In this document: positions 18,678 through 26,414 of the stretch, in pieces | Position numbering within the stretch: the stretch's first letter is position 1 | Layout of the letters: each line of letters starts with the position of its first letter | Notes under the pieces: model-generated | The model's database searches: none | What the model saw: only the letters and a program-made list of their open reading frames with translations | What the model was told of the DNA's origin: nothing | DNA from: Paracidovorax valerianellae | GTDB taxonomy: Bacteria; Pseudomonadota; Gammaproteobacteria; Burkholderiales; Burkholderiaceae_C | Direction: 5' to 3' | Assembly: GCF_900102625.1 (NCBI RefSeq) | Contig: NZ_FMZC01000023.1 | Location: forward strand, 1 to 62,021 | DNA length: 62,021 bases | Translations under genes and position numbers: made by a program

Positions 18678-20024
18678 TCAATCCCTCCTAGATAGGCCCA
18701 TGAAGGCCAGAGCAGCAGACAGATAAGCGAAGCCGACGAGCAAGGGGCGAATCTGTGATGCAAAGTCGCAGAGCAAATCCCACCTGAAAGCCATTGGTTT
18801 ACCGAAAACGGCGAACTCTTTAGGTGCTGGACAGGATGAATTGGATGGCCCAAAACCATCCTCCCTATTGATTGAAAGAGTGACTGTCTTCTTCTGCAAA
18901 TCTTTGGGTGTTATGTCGCCCAGCTTCTGGCAGGCCAAGATTTCCGGGTTCTTCTCACACAGGTCTGGCGTCTCTTCCTTTGGCGCGTCGTCCTTGGGGT
19001 CTGGATCAGTGACCGGATCGGGGTTAGGGTCAGGGCTATCAACGGGGCGATCTACAGGCTGTAGATCGACTTGCCAAGGCAGCCTTGGCGTTGGGGTAGG
19101 CACGACACGCACCCCGGGCTGGATGTAGGGCTGATTGGCAGGACTAACAGGCGCACTAGGGTCGAATTTTGGGTTTGGCACCGGGTTGCCCGAAGGGACA
19201 AACAAAGGCTGAGGCAAAGGGTTCAAACCGGGAGAGGGATTAGGCACAGGTTGCTCGACAGGCAGAACGGTTCCAGGTGGCAACTCTTTGGGAACCGTTG
19301 ACGGCATGGGCCATGCAGGCTGATTGTCTGGATTCAATATCTTGTCGAACTCCGGGGCAGGAATGGCAGGCGTCGCGCATCCGCCCAGCATAGGAATGGT
19401 GCCGGGCTGACATTCATCCTGGACAGGCACTTGGCGCTTTGGAGGCGTAACCGTTGACTTAGCCCATTGAGCGTTGGGCCCTTCGGAGAAGGAATATTCA
19501 TACGAGCATTGACCAGGACCTGACACAGCAACGGCTCGATAGAAAGCACCACCGCTTGATCGGCTAAATGCCAAGTGAGCAGTGCAAGTGCCGATAAGGC
19601 TGGTGCTCCACGATCCATCAGGCATTTGATATTCCAATCCGTCGGTGGAGTTGGGGTCAAACACCTGCCGCCAAACACCATCAGTGGCATCCCACACAAG
19701 TTTTCCAGTCAGCAGCCATGCAGCGATGCCGACACCGATACGCAGCGCAGGGTTGGCGAAGACGACAGCCGCCGCGATACGTGGAGCATTGGCAGCAAGA
19801 CGGTATGCGACAGGCATCTTCACCGCTTGACCTCCGACGTTTGCCGTCAAGGCTCCCGCCTGAGTGATAACGCGCCCTGCAACTGCGTCATTGGCTGCTA
19901 CGGCGTAGCCAAAGCCACCACCGACAGAGCCAAACCCGCGTGGCGGAGCTAACTGAGCGTAGCCAGCGTGGGCACTCCCACAGAGTGCGAAGGCCGCCGC
20001 TACCAACGTGCGCAGATGATCCAT
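18678..20024 (-). CDS. TspB/pIII-like phage adsorption protein
   Basis: The 448-residue protein has a signal peptide (MDHLRTLVAAAFALCGSAHA), an N-terminal beta-rich domain, and a long Pro-rich, Asp-rich linker around 245-355 (VDSPDPNPDPVTDPDPKDD). The C-terminal part has cysteines and one membrane anchor near the end (PLLVGFAYLSAALAFMGL). This matches the TspB family and the pIII layout, in which receptor-binding domains are tethered by flexible linkers to a membrane anchor. The ATG at 20024 is chosen because the signal peptide starts there. An upstream TTG at 20057 is possible. Confidence 0.83.
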   Translation of the reverse strand: MDHLRTLVAAAFALCGSAHAGYAQLAPPRGFGSVGGGFGYAVAANDAVAGRVITQAGALTANVGGQAVKMPVAYRLAANAPRIAAAVVFANPALRIGVGIAAWLLTGKLVWDATDGVWRQVFDPNSTDGLEYQMPDGSWSTSLIGTCTAHLAFSRSSGGAFYRAVAVSGPGQCSYEYSFSEGPNAQWAKSTVTPPKRQVPVQDECQPGTIPMLGGCATPAIPAPEFDKILNPDNQPAWPMPSTVPKELPPGTVLPVEQPVPNPSPGLNPLPQPLFVPSGNPVPNPKFDPSAPVSPANQPYIQPGVRVVPTPTPRLPWQVDLQPVDRPVDSPDPNPDPVTDPDPKDDAPKEETPDLCEKNPEILACQKLGDITPKDLQKKTVTLSINREDGFGPSNSSCPAPKEFAVFGKPMAFRWDLLCDFASQIRPLLVGFAYLSAALAFMGLSRRD

Positions 20025-20060
20025 ACAGTGCCCAATACGCCGGCAAACGCGGCCCAAAAT

Positions 20061-20402
20061 TCAGGAGTCGCCATCGTTGGTTTCACCTTTCAGTATGCGA
20101 GCGAGAAACATCAGTGAGAAGGCCCCGATCCATGCACCCGCGACCATCCAGCCCATTGCCAAGCCGTCCTGCACTTGCAGAAGGTTGCAAGGCTGCGGCG
20201 TATAGCCCGCGACAAGCTGCATAGGTGCACCGCCAGCCACCGGTTGAAATCGGTAAGTGATGGATGCATCAGCAGCGCCTGCTACGTCGATAACGTAGAC
20301 AGTGCCACTGTGGGACACGACAGCCCCAACCTGCTGAGAAGCCGATGCTTGTGCGGCCTGTTGCGCAGTGCCGTAGCAAGCACCGTTGACCTGATAGGCC
20401 AT
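20061..20402 (-). CDS. Inovirus membrane protein of unknown function (113 residues)
   Basis: The protein begins MAYQVNGACYGTAQQAAQAS and ends with one membrane helix (LAMGWMVAGAWIGAFSLMFLARIL) and a short charged tail. Two cysteines lie in the outer part. The ATG at 20402 overlaps the stop of the tiny gene before it (TGATG), so translation is probably coupled. Its place between the major coat protein and the adsorption protein suggests a minor virion or assembly protein. I cannot name the family. Confidence 0.75.
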   Translation of the reverse strand: MAYQVNGACYGTAQQAAQASASQQVGAVVSHSGTVYVIDVAGAADASITYRFQPVAGGAPMQLVAGYTPQPCNLLQVQDGLAMGWMVAGAWIGAFSLMFLARILKGETNDGDS

Positions 20403-20521
20403 CAAAGCCCCTTTTTGATGAAGTGATGCACGAAAAGCGCAATACGGGCTGACAGCACCAACCCGGAAACGAGCGCGACGTTCACACCCATTTCAGCCAG
20501 GATTGGTGCTATCAGTACCAC
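20402..20521 (-). CDS. Very small hydrophobic protein, pVII/pIX-like minor coat candidate
   Basis: A 39-codon frame from GTG at 20521 (or 29 codons from ATG at 20491) lies in the gap between pVIII and the 113-residue protein. Its centre is one membrane helix (VNVALVSGLVLSARIALFV) and it ends in HHFIKKGL, much like the FIRKGL end of pVIII next door. The stop overlaps the next ATG (TGATG). Size, position and composition match the pVII/pIX caps of filamentous phages. It is too short for routine gene finders. Confidence 0.68.
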   Translation of the reverse strand: MVLIAPILAEMGVNVALVSGLVLSARIALFVHHFIKKGL

Positions 20522-20536
20522 GGTCTTCTGCGCGTG

Positions 20537-20740
20537 TTACAGGCCCTTGCGGATGAACTTGAAGGCATAGACGGCCACGATGGCGGCCAAGACGATGCCT
20601 GCCACAGTCAACGCGTCGGTGGACAGCGAACCCAGAGCGGTGTTGACGTTTTCAGGGATGGCAGCGTGTGCGGAAACAGCCAGGGAGGTGCCAGCAGCGA
20701 TGGCGGCATAGCGAAGGGTTTGCAGGTTCTTGCGGTTCAT
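20537..20740 (-). CDS. Major coat protein pVIII precursor
   Basis: The 67-residue protein has a 26-residue signal ending SAHA, then a mature coat of about 41 residues: an acidic/polar start (IPENVNTALGSLSTDA), a membrane helix (LTVAGIVLAAIVAVYAF) and a basic end (KFIRKGL) that would contact DNA. This is the three-part design of filamentous phage pVIII. It lies downstream of the replication gene, and its start is about 30 bases past that gene's stop. Confidence 0.93.
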   Translation of the reverse strand: MNRKNLQTLRYAAIAAGTSLAVSAHAAIPENVNTALGSLSTDALTVAGIVLAAIVAVYAFKFIRKGL

Positions 20741-20772
20741 TTTTCAGTCTTTCAGATGGTTATTCCGGCCAG

Positions 20773-21771
20773 TCATTGAAGGTACGCAGCGGGGCCGGAG
20801 GCCGCTGTGTTTTGGTGTTGGTTGAGCCAAGAAAAAGGCCCTGCTGCATCAACCTGCCGGGGCACGGTGCGGATGCGCACAAATCGCGTAAAACCGCCGC
20901 CAGTTGGTGCGAACTCAGACGGTAGGTATTCCCCGGTTTGAGCATTGAGGTAGCCGCCACCCGGCGAAGGTTTGAACGGGTCAGCGATGGACGCATTGCC
21001 CTGCACATAAGCAGGCCAAAGAACCCAACGGCGTATAGAACGTCCAACAGCGTCAAGGCCGCCAGTTCCATGTATTCGCGCTCCATGAGGAAAGCTCCCT
21101 ACGTTTTTTGAGTCCACCTTGCTGGCGTACTTCATGAGATAGGCGACAGGTGCAGTGGACCTGTCGCGGCGCGTCATCCCGTGGGGCCACATGGGGGGAT
21201 GCCATTGCTTGACACCTTTGCGATCGATGGATGACCACTGCATATCGCCTTTGGGGGGGGTAAGGCCAGCGGCGAGCCAGCAAATGACGTGGTAGTGGAT
21301 AACGCCGCGTTGCTGGAGCTCAGCGACCCAGGCATATCTGAGGGTTTTGGTGCCGGTGCGCGCGTAATGCCAGCGGCGCATGGCATCGAGATAGCGGCTG
21401 ATGTGCTCAGGGCGCCAATTGAGATTTGTGCCCGCGTAGGTCAGCGTTTGCATCCAGATTTGCTGGTTGCGGGGGCCGAGGTTATGGAGTTGCTTTGCAG
21501 CGATACCGAGGCCTTTGCGCAGCCGCGTCACGCGAGTCTTCTTTGGGTCGATGGTGATGCAGTTATGAGCCCAATCAACTGCAGAAAACAACCCTGTGCA
21601 AGTTGTTGAATCTGAGACAAGCCCGGAGGCGCTGCGCGCCTCCTGCCGGTCAGCAAGCGCCGCGAACTCAACAGCGGAACGAGCACGCAAGACGGCATCG
21701 GCAGCAACCATGCGAGAGGTCTTGCCACCGATGCAGCGATGCAGCTCAGCGAAGTCAACAACGGCGGACAT
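20773..21771 (-). CDS. Phage replication initiator (HUH rolling-circle endonuclease)
   Basis: The 332-residue protein has the HUH motif GVIHYHVICWL (about residues 155-165) and a downstream tyrosine helix AYLMKYASK (about 208-216). It would nick the plus-strand origin and start rolling-circle replication of the replicative form. The ATG overlaps the stop of the 51-residue gene before it (TGATG). The family is the replication/RstA-like initiator of inoviruses. Confidence 0.9.
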   Translation of the reverse strand: MSAVVDFAELHRCIGGKTSRMVAADAVLRARSAVEFAALADRQEARSASGLVSDSTTCTGLFSAVDWAHNCITIDPKKTRVTRLRKGLGIAAKQLHNLGPRNQQIWMQTLTYAGTNLNWRPEHISRYLDAMRRWHYARTGTKTLRYAWVAELQQRGVIHYHVICWLAAGLTPPKGDMQWSSIDRKGVKQWHPPMWPHGMTRRDRSTAPVAYLMKYASKVDSKNVGSFPHGARIHGTGGLDAVGRSIRRWVLWPAYVQGNASIADPFKPSPGGGYLNAQTGEYLPSEFAPTGGGFTRFVRIRTVPRQVDAAGPFSWLNQHQNTAASGPAAYLQ

Positions 21772-21926
21772 CAGCAGTCGCGCCCGATGATGTAAGCGGC
21801 CTGATCGCGCAAGCTGCTTTCGGTCAAATACAGGTCACGCTGATACCAGTCGGAGCGGGCTGGACGGGCCATGAGGCCGTCAAGCCAGTAGCGGTATTGC
21901 AGCAGGCGGCGGGCTTTGTCGCTCAT
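21771..21926 (-). CDS. Small phage protein (51 residues), coupled to the initiator gene
   Basis: The protein begins MSDKARRLLQYRYWLDGLMA and is basic and helical. Its start overlaps the stop of the preceding gene, and its stop overlaps the start of the initiator gene, both as TGATG. This chain of overlaps is strong evidence that the short frame is translated. Function unknown. Confidence 0.68.
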   Translation of the reverse strand: MSDKARRLLQYRYWLDGLMARPARSDWYQRDLYLTESSLRDQAAYIIGRDC

Positions 21927-22129
21927 CAAATGCCCTCTTCGCCAACCACCAAGCCATCGCGGCTATAGGTGATCGAGAGCGAAACGCCCTCCTCTTCGCT
22001 CCAGTGGAACGATGCAGTAACGCCATCAGGGGCAAGCTCAGGGGTTTGCTCCAGCAGCAGCGAGAGCAGTGCGGAATGCACAGCGACCACACGGGCCGCG
22101 TGCTGCGCCTGTTGAGGGGCGACCAACAT
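21926..22129 (-). CDS. Small phage protein (67 residues)
   Basis: The ATG at 22129 begins MLVAPQQAQHAARVVAVHSA. The protein is acidic in its C-terminal half (SFHWSEEEGVSLSITYSRDG) with an amphipathic N-terminal helix. It lies between the ssDNA-binding protein and a 51-residue protein, ending in a TGATG overlap with the latter. Function unknown. Confidence 0.65.
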   Translation of the reverse strand: MLVAPQQAQHAARVVAVHSALLSLLLEQTPELAPDGVTASFHWSEEEGVSLSITYSRDGLVVGEEGI

Positions 22130-22131
22130 GG

Positions 22132-22437
22132 TCAAGCCTTGGCAACGGCGGCTGGCTTGGAGATGAGCTTGGGGGAGATAGCCAGATTGCCCTGGCGATC
22201 AACGTAGATGGATTCGGGGGCCAACATGTAGTCACCCACCTGGTAAAACAATGCAGCGCCCTGCTCGTTCTTTTCGAGGATGATTTCAGTCTTTTCAGGG
22301 TACGGGTTTGGCTTGCCTTGGCGGTCAACCGTGTGCACGTAGACGGTTTGGAAATTCAGCGAGTAAGCCTTGCCGCTGACTTTTGCATTGCCGCTTTGAT
22401 TGCGGACGTCGGTCGATGTCACCGATACTTTGATCAT
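22132..22437 (-). CDS. Phage ssDNA-binding protein (pV/G5P-like)
   Basis: The 101-residue protein begins MIKVSVTSTDVRNQSGNAKV and has the small beta-barrel pattern of the Phage_DNA_bind/G5P group, including a conserved SGKAYSLNFQTVYVH stretch and a basic, Ala-rich tail. It would coat single-stranded progeny DNA before extrusion and hold back complementary strand synthesis. It is the first gene of the leftward operon. Its Shine-Dalgarno GGAG overlaps a half operator (TTCTAAC on the plus strand, 22439-22445). Confidence 0.87.
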   Translation of the reverse strand: MIKVSVTSTDVRNQSGNAKVSGKAYSLNFQTVYVHTVDRQGKPNPYPEKTEIILEKNEQGAALFYQVGDYMLAPESIYVDRQGNLAISPKLISKPAAVAKA

Positions 22438-22438
22438 T

Positions 22439-22508
22439 TTCTAACTCCGATATTTACCGTTAGAAAGAGTTCTAACAATCGGAAATGTCCATTAGAAGGA
22501 GTTCTAAC
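22439..22508. promoter_or_regulatory. Divergent control region with two operator palindromes and a half-site
   Basis: Palindrome 1 at 22459-22476 is GTTAGAA-AGAG-TTCTAAC. Palindrome 2 at 22491-22508 is ATTAGAA-GGAG-TTCTAAC. Their centres are 32 bp apart, about three helical turns. A half-site TTCTAAC lies at 22439-22445 by the ssDNA-binding gene's ribosome-binding site. The repressor gene's own Shine-Dalgarno (AAGGAG, 22496-22501) is inside palindrome 2. Confidence 0.78.
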
Positions 22509-22883
22509 GTGAAGCTAGGTGAAACCCTAATTGACAAAGCGTCGAAAGCATGCGGATCGGACGCGGCTCTAGCACGTCGCATGGGAATCTACCCAGCAGA
22601 CGTATCAAATTTGAGAGCAGGTAAACGGCCACTATCGCCAGAACTGGCAGCAGAAATAGCCGACATTGCAGGAGAAGACGCGCGGCAAGCCGTAATCGAT
22701 TCGATCATCGAACGGAACGCAGCAAGCAAGAAGGGACCGATCCTGAGGGAGATTCTGGGAAAGGCTCTAGCCGCTGGCGTGGCGGGGATGTTGGTTTTTT
22801 CCTACAGCGGAGACTCGATTTCCGCTACGGAAAAGATAGCGAATAACGCCGGATCAATTTACAAATCTATACATCGTATCTAG
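22509..22883 (+). CDS. Prophage repressor-like HTH protein, stop codon formed at the att junction
   Basis: The protein is 124 residues from the GTG at 22509, which follows AAGGAG by 7 bases. Residues about 14-45 form a helix-turn-helix (AALARRMGIYPADVSNLRAG). A hydrophobic segment lies near 83-95 (AAGVAGMLVFSY). It reads away from the structural operon and should bind the palindromes in front of it. The last codons lie in the attachment core, and the TAG stop (22881-22883) uses the first base outside the repeat. In the excised circle that codon would be TAC and the frame would run 28 residues further. Confidence 0.82.
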   Translation: MKLGETLIDKASKACGSDAALARRMGIYPADVSNLRAGKRPLSPELAAEIADIAGEDARQAVIDSIIERNAASKKGPILREILGKALAAGVAGMLVFSYSGDSISATEKIANNAGSIYKSIHRI

Positions 22884-22884
22884 T
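22857..22884. other. Right attachment site of the inovirus prophage (dif-like)
   Basis: TATACATCGTATCTA at 22868-22882 repeats the core at 16080-16094. The XerC-side arm is kept, while the other arm (ATTTACAAATC) differs from the chromosomal ATTTTACATAA, as expected of a phage-derived half-site. Confidence 0.8.
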
Positions 22885-23077
22885 CGGCAGATATTAAAAA
22901 ATGGGATCAATATCCAGACAGATAGATGCATTTAGACAACTTTCCGGCGTTCACCCGCTGAATCGCACGGTGTGGACTGTAGGTGCATCCAGCTACCCAT
23001 GTCAATTGTTGAACGGCTGTGTTTGTGTCAAGACAATTCTTTTCTGACTTCAAACTTACTCTTGCGGTTTGACCCGA

Positions 23078-25693
23078 TCACTCCAGCTTGAGTACCGGGT
23101 TGGGCGGCGGCACCGGCACCACCCAGCGGTCGGGTTCGGACAGAACGACCGCAGCGAGCCGCCCGACGCTGGCGCCGCCTCGGCCCACGACCTGGTAGCG
23201 CAGGATGTTCACGCGGCCCTTGCCCTGGCCCGAGGTCATGCGGTGCCAGCCGGCCTTGATGACCTCCCGTTGCACCTGCAGGCCCATGGCATCCGCTTGG
23301 GTCGCAGGACCCGTTTCGCGGGCGTAGAGCTTGAAGATCAGCGGCGACACGAGCGCCATGCCTTCTTCCACGAAATGCACGGCAGCGCCGGTTTCGTTGT
23401 GCTTGATCTCGCGGCTGGCCAAGCCGTTTTGCAGCCAGCGCATGAAGGCGATGGCGACCTCGCTGGGCTCGGCCTTGCGGGCGGCCGCTTCATGAGGCAG
23501 CTCGGGCAGGTGCGGCGCCATGACCACGGGGGTGGGCGTCGTGCGCGCGGAAGTTTCAGGTGCCGAGGAGAACAGCGGGCGCACGAAGCCTGTCTCGGGC
23601 ATTTGCGCTTGCGCTGCTGGAGCTGGCGACTGCACCGGCGCCGGCGCTGCCGAGGGCGCCTTCGGCTTCGCTGCGACCTTGGGCTGCGCTGGTGCCGGCG
23701 CAGACGGTGTCGACCGGGCACTTGGAGCTGGTGCAGTCCTGGGCTGCACGGCAGGGGGCCTGGATGGTGGGCTCGGTGTGCGAGGCGGCACTGGCACGGA
23801 TGTGACAGCGCGAACGTCATCGTCTTGGTCCAGCCATCCATCGTCGGCATCGAAACCGTCATCCTTGCCCCCGATGCGGATCACGTCGTCCAGGGGCGGG
23901 AACGTGGGCTCGGTGCGTTGCGCAGGCCTTGCTTGCGGCAATGTCTGGGCCGGGGCGGTTGCCGAGGGCGCAGCTACCGATGCACCAGTTGATGCATCAG
24001 CTGGTGCAGTCGATGGCGTAGCAGCTGCAGGAGTTGCCGCAGTCTCCTGCGCATTGCCGTTCGATCCTGCCGCAGGCTTGGGCTTGGGCCGGTTGAACGC
24101 GGGGGCCTTGAGTTGGTTCTCGTTGGGCTTTGGCGAAGTTGCCGCAGCCTTGGGCTTGTTGGGCTTTGCTCCAGCTTCCGGCGTGTGGGTTGCCGCAGGT
24201 TGGGGCGCTGGCGCGAGATCTGCCGCATCCTGAGTCGGCTTGCCCGGTGCTTGTGTTGCCCCATCCTCCGGTGCGCCCTCGCCTGCTTCATCCTTGCGTT
24301 TCTCCCGCACCTCGATGCGGCCGGCCATCGCTTGCGGGTACTGGCTGGGATCGTCGTAGAGCTTGGCCAGCGGAAACCTCAGCATGGTCAGCGAGTGGCT
24401 GTAGCCTGTTGCAGCCGAGTCCTGATGCGTTGCGGCAGCTTCCTGCGGGCTTGCTGCACTGTCGGTACTGCTTGCTGCATCCTGGGCCTGACCCTGCACC
24501 GTCACGTACCAGATCGCCTGGCCGCTGTGCGGATTGACCTCAATGCAGCCATACTCCTGCCAGGTGTCGAACAGTCGGTCGTTCTTGGCCTCGCCCGGCA
24601 CAGCTTCCTCGGGGGCATGGTCCTTGATCCAGTTGCGTACGCCATCGGCCAGGCGCTTGGCCACGAACCACATCGAGCCGTCATGCACCCAGCCCGCCGC
24701 GCCCGAGCGGTTCAGCGGCAGCGCGGTGCCCGCGCGCAGCATGGCCTTCACCGCATTCATCAGCAGGTCGATGAGCGGGATCGCATTGCTGGTGGTGAAC
24801 CGCGCCCGGCTGCCGTGCCGCAAAGCTCGCTGGGTCGATGCCTGATCGGCGCGGCCGACGATGCTCGCCACCAGCCCATCCTTCGTGCCCGAGAGGAAGC
24901 GGGTCAGCGCCTCCAGCGTCTGCGGCCGGCGAGCAAGAAACGTTACCGCCGTGGCCGGCGCGATCTGGCCCAGAAGCGTCACCGCCAGGCGCGAATGCGC
25001 GCCATAGTCTCTTGCGGATTTCGGAGCGAACTCGACCAGGTATTCCGCCGCCCTGCCCCGCTCAATCCGCGTCATCGGTCCCCCGATCGGATTCCACCGG
25101 GTGCGCTCCGTCGCCCCAGGCGTGCGCCACGTGACGCGCAGATCCGTCATCGGCTTGGCGATGTCGTGCAGCAGCGCCGAGAAGAACACCACGTAGGTCC
25201 ACTCGTCGCGCTCCGCGTCGATCTGCTCGATGGGCGCGCCCTCGGGCAGGAAGTGCCCGTTGCGCCAGGTCATGGCCGCCAGGAGCATTTCCAGGGTGTG
25301 GGCCAGCAGCCCGCCCACATGCGCGTGGTGATGGGCCTCGGACGCCGGCATCAACTGCACCATCTCGGCGTAGCTGTGGATCGCGGGCAATAGATCGCGC
25401 TGCCATACGCTTTGCGCCAGGCGCGACTGGCGCCACATGTCCTGCATCGCCTTGTCCGCGTTCACGCACGCCAGCAACTCGTCGGCGGGCAACAGACGCA
25501 GCCACCCCTGCTCCGAGCCCTCCACCGCGATGCGCCGCGGCGTGGTGGGTGGGTTGGGTGTGGACGGCGTGGACGGTGTGGCCAAGGCAGGCGTCGTGGC
25601 GGGAAGGGAGGCGCGGGTGAGCTTGCCCTGCCCGCCAAGCAATCGGCCTGCATTGCCCCATCGGCTGCGAAGCCATTCGAGTGATCGCTTCAT
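23078..25693 (-). CDS. traI: MobH (TraI_2) conjugative relaxase
   Basis: The protein has 871 residues. The N-terminal TraI_2 domain carries the HD-like metal motifs of MobH relaxases: HHHAHVGGLLAHTLE (about 125-139) and SALLHDIAKP (about 175-184). The middle is a long Ala/Pro/Lys-rich low-complexity region (about 420-730), and a C-terminal winged-helix-like domain (about 750-860, FVEEGMALVSPLIF) follows. It would nick the ICE at oriT. The ATG at 25693 overlaps the stop of the upstream gene (ATGA). It lies about 195 bases from the inovirus attachment site, which places it at one end of the ICE. Confidence 0.92.
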   Translation of the reverse strand: MKRSLEWLRSRWGNAGRLLGGQGKLTRASLPATTPALATPSTPSTPNPPTTPRRIAVEGSEQGWLRLLPADELLACVNADKAMQDMWRQSRLAQSVWQRDLLPAIHSYAEMVQLMPASEAHHHAHVGGLLAHTLEMLLAAMTWRNGHFLPEGAPIEQIDAERDEWTYVVFFSALLHDIAKPMTDLRVTWRTPGATERTRWNPIGGPMTRIERGRAAEYLVEFAPKSARDYGAHSRLAVTLLGQIAPATAVTFLARRPQTLEALTRFLSGTKDGLVASIVGRADQASTQRALRHGSRARFTTSNAIPLIDLLMNAVKAMLRAGTALPLNRSGAAGWVHDGSMWFVAKRLADGVRNWIKDHAPEEAVPGEAKNDRLFDTWQEYGCIEVNPHSGQAIWYVTVQGQAQDAASSTDSAASPQEAAATHQDSAATGYSHSLTMLRFPLAKLYDDPSQYPQAMAGRIEVREKRKDEAGEGAPEDGATQAPGKPTQDAADLAPAPQPAATHTPEAGAKPNKPKAAATSPKPNENQLKAPAFNRPKPKPAAGSNGNAQETAATPAAATPSTAPADASTGASVAAPSATAPAQTLPQARPAQRTEPTFPPLDDVIRIGGKDDGFDADDGWLDQDDDVRAVTSVPVPPRTPSPPSRPPAVQPRTAPAPSARSTPSAPAPAQPKVAAKPKAPSAAPAPVQSPAPAAQAQMPETGFVRPLFSSAPETSARTTPTPVVMAPHLPELPHEAAARKAEPSEVAIAFMRWLQNGLASREIKHNETGAAVHFVEEGMALVSPLIFKLYARETGPATQADAMGLQVQREVIKAGWHRMTSGQGKGRVNILRYQVVGRGGASVGRLAAVVLSEPDRWVVPVPPPNPVLKLE

Positions 25694-26280
25694 GCTGCTT
25701 GTGCCAGCAGGTAGCGGGACAGGTACTCCAGCCATGGCGTGGATGCCGGGCGGCTGTCATCGACGCACAGCCAGTCCTGCTCCCCATGAGGCATCTCGAT
25801 GAAGTCCAGCCAGCACTGCTCCAGCGGACTCCAAAAGCAAGCGGATGCCTCGGGCCGGTGTTCATTGCCCCACCAGGCGCGCACGCGCACCAGGTCCAGT
25901 GTCAGCAGATCCTGCACGATGGCAAGCCGGCGGGCGTGGGCCACCCGAAAATCTAGGGTTGCGGCAGCTTCACCGGGGATGCGGCAGACATGCCTGAGCA
26001 ACACGTCACGCACGCAGATGTTGGGCGCTTGCCAGTCCTCCAGGTGGCGCTCCAGCCCATCGTAGCGGCCCAGCCATTGCAGCAGCCTCGATGTCCAGCT
26101 GGCCAGGCCCAGCGTGGATAGGTGCTGCACGATCGAATAGACCGCGTGAGCGTGGTCCAGTGCATCGCGGCCAGAATGTGGCCATCCCGCGTTCGGTGCG
26201 GGGTTGCTGTGCTGCGCCCTCAGCCGCGGTTGCTGCGGAGGAGTGGGTGGCGAGAATTCAGAGTCCAGTGCATCTTCCAT
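25690..26280 (-). CDS. ICE protein of unknown function, coupled to the relaxase
   Basis: The protein is 196 residues from the ATG at 26280 (MEDALDSEFSPPTPP). It is a soluble Trp/Leu-rich helical protein with stretches such as YSIVQHLSTLGLASWTSRLLQWLG. Its stop overlaps the relaxase start, so it is probably translated together with the relaxase. I do not recognise the family. An accessory role in DNA processing is inferred from position only. Confidence 0.6.
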   Translation of the reverse strand: MEDALDSEFSPPTPPQQPRLRAQHSNPAPNAGWPHSGRDALDHAHAVYSIVQHLSTLGLASWTSRLLQWLGRYDGLERHLEDWQAPNICVRDVLLRHVCRIPGEAAATLDFRVAHARRLAIVQDLLTLDLVRVRAWWGNEHRPEASACFWSPLEQCWLDFIEMPHGEQDWLCVDDSRPASTPWLEYLSRYLLAQAA

Positions 26281-26414
26281 GATGGCGAGGCACTGTAGAG
26301 ACGATCTGTTGGGCGCGCTAGCGAGAACCGTTCGCGACATGGCGGAGGGTTTACGCTTGCTTGGCCGGCCCGGTTCTGCTACGCACGCGATGAAACAAGA
26401 AAGAAAGGGAATGA

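Larger units (their letters stand above)
16080..22882 (-). mobile_element. Filamentous phage (inovirus) prophage integrated at dif
   Basis: The element is about 6.79 kb from one copy of the repeated 15-base attachment core to the other. It contains the full inovirus set: ssDNA-binding protein, HUH initiator, pVIII, small coat proteins, an adsorption protein, a DUF2523 protein and Zot/pI, all reading leftward, plus a divergent repressor. It has no integrase gene, which fits integration by host XerC/XerD as in CTX-phi-like phages. Size, gene order and gene-to-gene overlaps are all typical, and it looks intact. Confidence 0.9.

Noticed and set aside
20760-21086. A 108-codon frame overlapping the end of the phage initiator gene
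   Set aside because: Same strand but different frame inside the initiator gene. No ribosome-binding site at a usable start and no conservation signal visible.
24113-25393. A 426-codon plus-strand frame opposite the relaxase
   Set aside because: Antisense of the MobH domain and the low-complexity region. No start signal.
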